DNA of 64,000 bases from NCBI GenBank assembly GCA_013407085.1, contig JACCGJ010003084.1, forward strand, positions 53,402-117,401, read 5' to 3'. The translations under genes and the position numbers were made by a program. The DNA is from Atriophallophorus winterbourni. Its lineage: Eukaryota > Platyhelminthes > Trematoda > Plagiorchiida > Microphallidae. The notes beneath the pieces are model-generated. The model ran no database searches. It was not told the DNA's origin and saw only the letters and a program-made list of their open reading frames with translations. This document shows, piece by piece, positions 59,133-64,000 of this stretch (within the stretch, counting starts at the first letter, position 1; every line of letters starts with the position of its first letter).

Positions 59133-59300
59133 CAACATTTAACACTTTCTGAAGTTGAATGGAAACTTGTTTCGCTCTGACCAGCTGTTCGATATATCCG
59201 AATCGCTTTGTAAGCGCAAACAGTCCACACTTGACGTGATTCACATCCAATGTGTAGCATCATTTTCGGAAGGTTGTTGATTTAGACCAAAAAGAGAATC
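59127..59300 (-). mobile_element. CR1 RT fragment, second copy
   Basis: Near-identical to 59947-60120, about 820 bases away in the same orientation (TTGCAACATTTAACACTTTC through GACCAAAAAGAGAAT). It lies past the 3' end of the neighbouring CR1, next to the TA tract, so it is a separate fragment or a local duplication. Confidence 0.8.
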
Positions 59301-59422
59301 GTCGTCACGTTCAATAGTTCCTCGAAGCGTGGTATTCGACACCACAATCAATCAATGAACACATTCAAGTGGATGGGATCTACGGATCAATGAGATCACG
59401 CCAACGAGGACATGCAAGTATT

Positions 59423-62400
59423 CTAGCCAATTACAGTAGATGAAGTCGAAACGCAGTAGATAAATTTGAATGATGCCCACCTCCCAGTTGCTTCGAAAGA
59501 AGTTTCGCTGATGATGTCATCTAGTTTGATGATCAAACGTCCGCAATCAACCATACCAGCTCGAAGAACAACTATGAACCAATGGAACCCGTCTGCGAGG
59601 CAGTGTATCCAAATTAAGATGAACCAATCGATCCTTATATGGTAGATTGCGGAGACAGCAAAGCATTTTAGTTGCAGCTTGATGTAATTTTGTAGCCATG
59701 GTGTCCAAGCTTTCACTGAGTAATCCATAAATGGGTTTATAAACGTATTTATGAGCATGGGGAACATTTCAAGGGAAAATGTCCGAAAATACGCTGAAGC
59801 ATACTTATCATGTGGCTTGGTAGGTTGTAAACCGCTTCACATTGCATGCTATTCTTGAGAATTCCACTAATCCATACGCCTAGGTTCTTTTCTGTCGTGG
59901 TCTATTCCACTTTTTGCAACCGAATGTTTTATGACAATAAAAAAATATTTACCTATTTGCAACATTTAACACTTTCTGAAGTTGAATGGAAACTTGTTTC
60001 GCTCTGACCAGCTGTTCGATATATCCGAATCGCTTTGTAAGCGCAAACAGTCCACACTTGACGTGATTCGCGTCCAAAGTGTACCATCATTTTCAGAAGG
60101 TTGTTGATGTAGACCAAAAAGAGAATAGGACCAAGTCTCGAACTTTGTGGGACACCGCTAGTGGCTTCGATTTGCCCAGACATCACACCATGGATACGTA
60201 CAGCTGCCTTGCGACCAAGAAGGTAACTTCTCAGACAGGTAAGTAGGCACTCATTAATACCAACATCCTGCAGCTTGCTCAGGAGTATATAATGGTACAC
60301 GCGTTCAAACGCCTTTGATATGTCCAAGTAACAAACATGCACGCAACCACCATCATCCCCTGCCTGCGTCCAATCGTCCACGGTCTCCAGTAGGTTAGTC
60401 AAGCAAGAATGAGACTTCCAAAATCCATGTTGCTCTCTGGAGAACAAGTTTTGGGCTTCGAGATTACTTACAATTTATTCGAACACAATTCGCTAAATAA
60501 CTTTTGAGATCACTGTAAGGAGTGTAACAGGGCGGGATTTGCTAGGTCAGAAGATGGGTGTTATGATTCATCTCTTCCAGTCAGCCGGAACGAAATCCTT
60601 TCTCAAAGGGTGATTAAATAAATCACAAAGTGTTTCGCACTATTGATTGCCGCATAACTTTAGGATTGCAGGTGTGTTTCTGTCAGCTCCCGGGGACATG
60701 TTGATATTCAACCTGCGTAGGTTTCGCTGCACTATTTCAGATTTGATGCATATATCGCATATAGTCTCCGGTACAATTGGTACGGACAATTCCGATGATT
60801 GTAATGCATCCTTGGGGGGGAACTCGTGAATAAAAACTGGTGAGAGCGTTTGCGGTTTCCAGTACAGAACCAGTTAGTCCGTTATCTGTCATGATCGGAA
60901 CTACACCGGGATCCAGTTTCGTAGTGTTATTAAGAGTTCGATAAAGCAGTTTGGGATTTCGCTGCATTCTTACTGCCAGCTGAAGCTGGTGAAATTGTTT
61001 TTCCTCCCGGATGAGATTTGTGACTTGATTCCGAAATTCGTGAAAATTTTCCCAGGTCGAATCAGTTCTGGCGACCCTATGAATAGCCCATGCAACATTT
61101 CGCTTTGTCAACCAGTTTCAAGTGCGACTGCGGATTCTGAAGTGGGGTTTCTTTTCTATTATGTTTAGGGGCATATTTAGAATTGAAATGTATCATGTTG
61201 ATAATGTAATCTGTCAGAGTTGTGCAATGCGAGTCCGGATCACTGAAATTTATTTTATGTTCACTGAATGCTATCATTGTTTCTATCAAACTAATGTTAT
61301 CCACTTTTCTATTTAGTTTTGTTTGCTTCAGCATTCTACTGGTGTTGAGCACGTATTAAAATAATAGAACGACGTGGTCGCTTCGACCCAGCGGAGGTTG
61401 ATACTGAACTTCTTCAACGGCCGTGGATTCAGAGTTTAAGATTAGGTCTACAACAAATGTCCGTTGCAAAATTCGTCGTCGTGTATATTCGAAAACACGA
61501 TTATACAAGGGGATTTAATCGAACAGTTTGCGAAATTCGTATTCTATTGGTCGGGATTAATAATCTGCTCGGTTATATAGTTGAGTCAGATTGAAGTCTC
61601 TCATAATCAGTAATATCGAATTACGTTATTTTCCGGCGTACTGCATTGCTTTCAAAAGTGTTTCGTTATGCACATCCGACGATGATGGTGAACGATAAAC
61701 TACACAAAATATGCAAGTGTCGCCTGATTCCAGCTCCAAGTTACACCATATACTGTATTCCACATCTAGATCAGTGTCTGTAACTACCGTACTGTATAAA
61801 CGTCTGTGGTGTTAAACAGCTACTCCACCACATGTTCTTAAGCGAACTCTCCGTAGCATGGTCATGTTTGGAATAGAGAGCTCGCAATCGCTGTCGTGAG
61901 GTTGGAACCATGTCTCAGTTATTTTTATGACATCGGGTGAGTGCTGATTACAAAGATCCTTCATTTCAGCTAGTTTTTTACGAGGCATTGTGCATTTATT
62001 AGTAGGCAATTGATCGTGGTTTCGTATAAAGTGATTGAGCTGAAAGCTCGTCAATTTTTCCGAGCCTTCGAGAGTTGGACAATTGTCGTTTTTTGGGATT
62101 GTCGCAGTAATAATAAACCGAGTCTTGTCTGGTTGTAGAAGCAGTGGTTACTTAAGCGGTTTCGGTGTAGAATGTTTGGGGTCACTCATTCTGACATCCT
62201 TCGGGAGATTCCTATTATGTGCTTTCCAGTTGGCCCCAATTGATTCCATCATACCTCTCGTTGAAAATTTGATTTTTAGAGGTTTTGGCCTGGTGATCGA
62301 GGTATTCTAAACGTGTCCACCACGATTGGTTCGTGGGTTTCGATGCTGTTGGCAACCTAGAGCCACTGTTTATAATCGTGGTGCTGTATTTCACTGCCCG

Positions 62401-63310
62401 AATCAGTTTTAATGTGTTCGGTAACACCAAGAAGAACCACACCTCGTTGGTCAGATTTATTCCCATTGTGTAAATTACCTTTTCACTTTCACCACGGAAT
62501 ATCAGCATGTATGCGACATTTAGTCTGTGAACATGTACGGAGTAAGTAGGAGTTAAGAAGAACGTCTTCCATCTGTTTTTGGCTTTTGAGAGTTATTCTC
62601 GGTGAACACGGTTCGTCAAGATGAAGAGAATTGGGGTGCCGAATTAGGCGGGTTATTGAATCCGGCAGTATCGAGCTCATATCCATCATTGAACACAGCT
62701 GGTACCATTGGTTAATGTCGTGATTTCATCTACTTGAGAAATGTGTCCCGGATGCCTCTGGCACATTGGTGCAGATTACACTGAGATTCATCAAATATGT
62801 TTTTATTTCAGTATTAGTTATGGAGGTAGAGGAATTCTGCTGATGGAGTAGACGCACCTTCGACATTTTAGGGCGACTAACATCTGAGTCGCAGTTAGCG
62901 TTTGCATCACTAAACTCTTCAGCCTCTCGCAAATTCTCTTTAAGTAACGGCGCATCTTGTGGTGGTACGGGATGAAGCGTTGGGTTTAGGTTGGTTCAAT
63001 TTTTATCGAGTTCTTGTGGCAATTACTATCGAATTCAATGTTTCCTCGAATTTTTAAGAATAATTCTCTAATTATTTGATTCGATCTTCTAGGTTTCCGA
63101 TTGTGATACATTGGTCTCACCTCTGTTTAACGGCTTTGTTCTACAGACGCTGCACACATAACAGTCACCTGGAATTTCAGCATTATTAATAAAGACTACT
63201 GCCTTTTTGGTCAGAAATTTATCGCAATCAGTGTGAATCATAGTAGAGCACATATAACACATGGCTTCTTTTGATTTCACACTTACCCCCTTCTTGCAAA
63301 TGTTAAACAA
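59423..63310 (-). mobile_element. CR1-type LINE, all domains present, decayed
   Basis: Minus-strand order from 63310: PHD-like finger (CYMCSTMIHTDCDKFL, CYVCSVC), ORF1 pieces 62932-62215 (LIRHPNSLHLDEPCSPRITL, LLNSYLL, RIHADIPW), endonuclease 62054-61812 (KLAEMKDLCNQHSPDVIKIT) and downstream, linker 61352-60737 (AIHRVARTDSTWENFHEFRN, QLAVRMQRNPKLLYRTLNN), RT 60447-59953 (EQHGFWKSHSCLTNLLETVD, YLDISKAFERVYH, TSGVPQSSRLGPILFLVYIN), then 59767-59423 (FPMLINTFINPFMDYSVKAW). Many frameshifts. Confidence 0.85.
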
Positions 63311-63339
63311 ATCACGCGTAAATGAAGTTAAACTTGCAT

Positions 63340-63455
63340 GCCACTGTTATATAAGGTTCGTACAGCGAACAACGATGTTCAAACACAGAATCACAGTGAT
63401 TCTTGGTCAAGCACTCTAGGCGCTTATGAATAACCAAAGTAATGTGATGTTCACA
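63340..63455 (-). repeat. partial hammerhead satellite unit without ribozyme
   Basis: Minus strand: ACATCACATTACTTTGG, TTATTCATAAGCGCC, AGAATCACTGTGATTCTG, TGTTTGAACATCGTTGTTCG, CTGTACGAACC, TTATATAACAGTGGCATGC. Covers the hairpin and TATA-like half only; the CUGANGA part is missing. Confidence 0.8.
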
Positions 63456-64000
63456 GTTTAGGTCAAGGTCGTCTGATCGCTATATATGGGTTGTGATAGC
63501 TTCCACTGAAACACCTAGGCGTGTATCGAACGATTAAAGGTTTATGAGATGAAATTCGGGAGGTTCGCGTGAGAACGTATCGCAATGTATTTAATGCACG
63601 TTACCGAGTAAAACAGTCGTGGTGACCGTAGATTTGATTTCACACAAAGGAAACACGGTTTGGTAAATTCAGCAGAAGATGTTCCGAATGACAGCGGTTC
63701 CGAGCAAATCAAAACAGCGATAACAAAAGTTGCACGCGCATAAAATTCCCACGTAGATGTGGAAAAAAGGAACTTCCGAAATAATAATCACAAAACGCCG
63801 AAAAAGTATTGAATCCAATAGATTTCTTCAAGCGAAATCGAATGGTGTAAGAATGATCCAGATAGAATCAGCTAGGGACGAGTAATGTTCAAAAGTATCA
63901 GAGCAAAAAATTATGCGTCCGCCCGTTAACGCTCAAACAGGCAAAAATAACTTCACTATCCTCCGCAATTTTTTTTCAGATTCAAGTTCCACCATGGTTT
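63456..64000. other. unassigned end of window
   Basis: No supported gene or repeat. Probably unique or old sequence. Confidence 0.4.

Overview
This window looks like repeat-dominated nuclear DNA from an invertebrate animal. Several features suggest a parasitic flatworm (digenean trematode, perhaps schistosome-like): spliced genes with GT..AG introns, many decayed CR1-clade and RTE-clade LINEs of the kind common in trematodes, a Ty3/gypsy element, and a satellite carrying hammerhead ribozymes. Hammerhead satellites are known from schistosomes, newts and cave crickets. The species assignment is inference; no ribosomal or mitochondrial marker is present.

Layout: 1-5.3 kb holds RTE and CR1 LINE debris and a 547-bp tandem dimer. 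5.32-12.50 kb is a tandem array of about 29.6 copies of a ~242-bp unit. Each complete unit contains a type I hammerhead-ribozyme-like motif: a CUGANGA box, a short stem II, a GAAA box, an ACCGGU palindrome as minimal stem III, and a stem I formed by the flanks. 12.9-15.1 kb is a CR1 LINE split by a deleted pogo/Tigger transposon. 15.1-17.3 kb holds LINE scraps and a solo LTR. 18.70-20.26 kb is a four-exon gene for a small secreted protein of 132 residues. 22.5-30.4 kb is CR1, RTE and gypsy remains.

From 34.4 to 56.7 kb a series of plus-strand exons appears to encode the C-terminal half of an M16 metallopeptidase (insulysin/nardilysin-like). Its introns are swollen with LINEs, including the best-preserved CR1 copy at 51.9-56.2 kb. 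Two exon joins do not keep frame and one would make a stop, so it may be a pseudogene or may have undetected microexons. The N-terminal catalytic half with its zinc motif was not found. 57-64 kb is AT-rich DNA plus another complete but decayed CR1 on the minus strand.

The most notable system is the ribozyme satellite family. Besides the array, dispersed copies of two subfamilies occur at about 18.3, 21.4, 33.2, 34.0, 34.3, 40.4, 44.9, 51.3, 57.3 and 63.4 kb, several as inverted pairs. The array mixes units whose cleavage triplet should permit cutting (GUA) with units carrying GCA or GUG, which should not cut.
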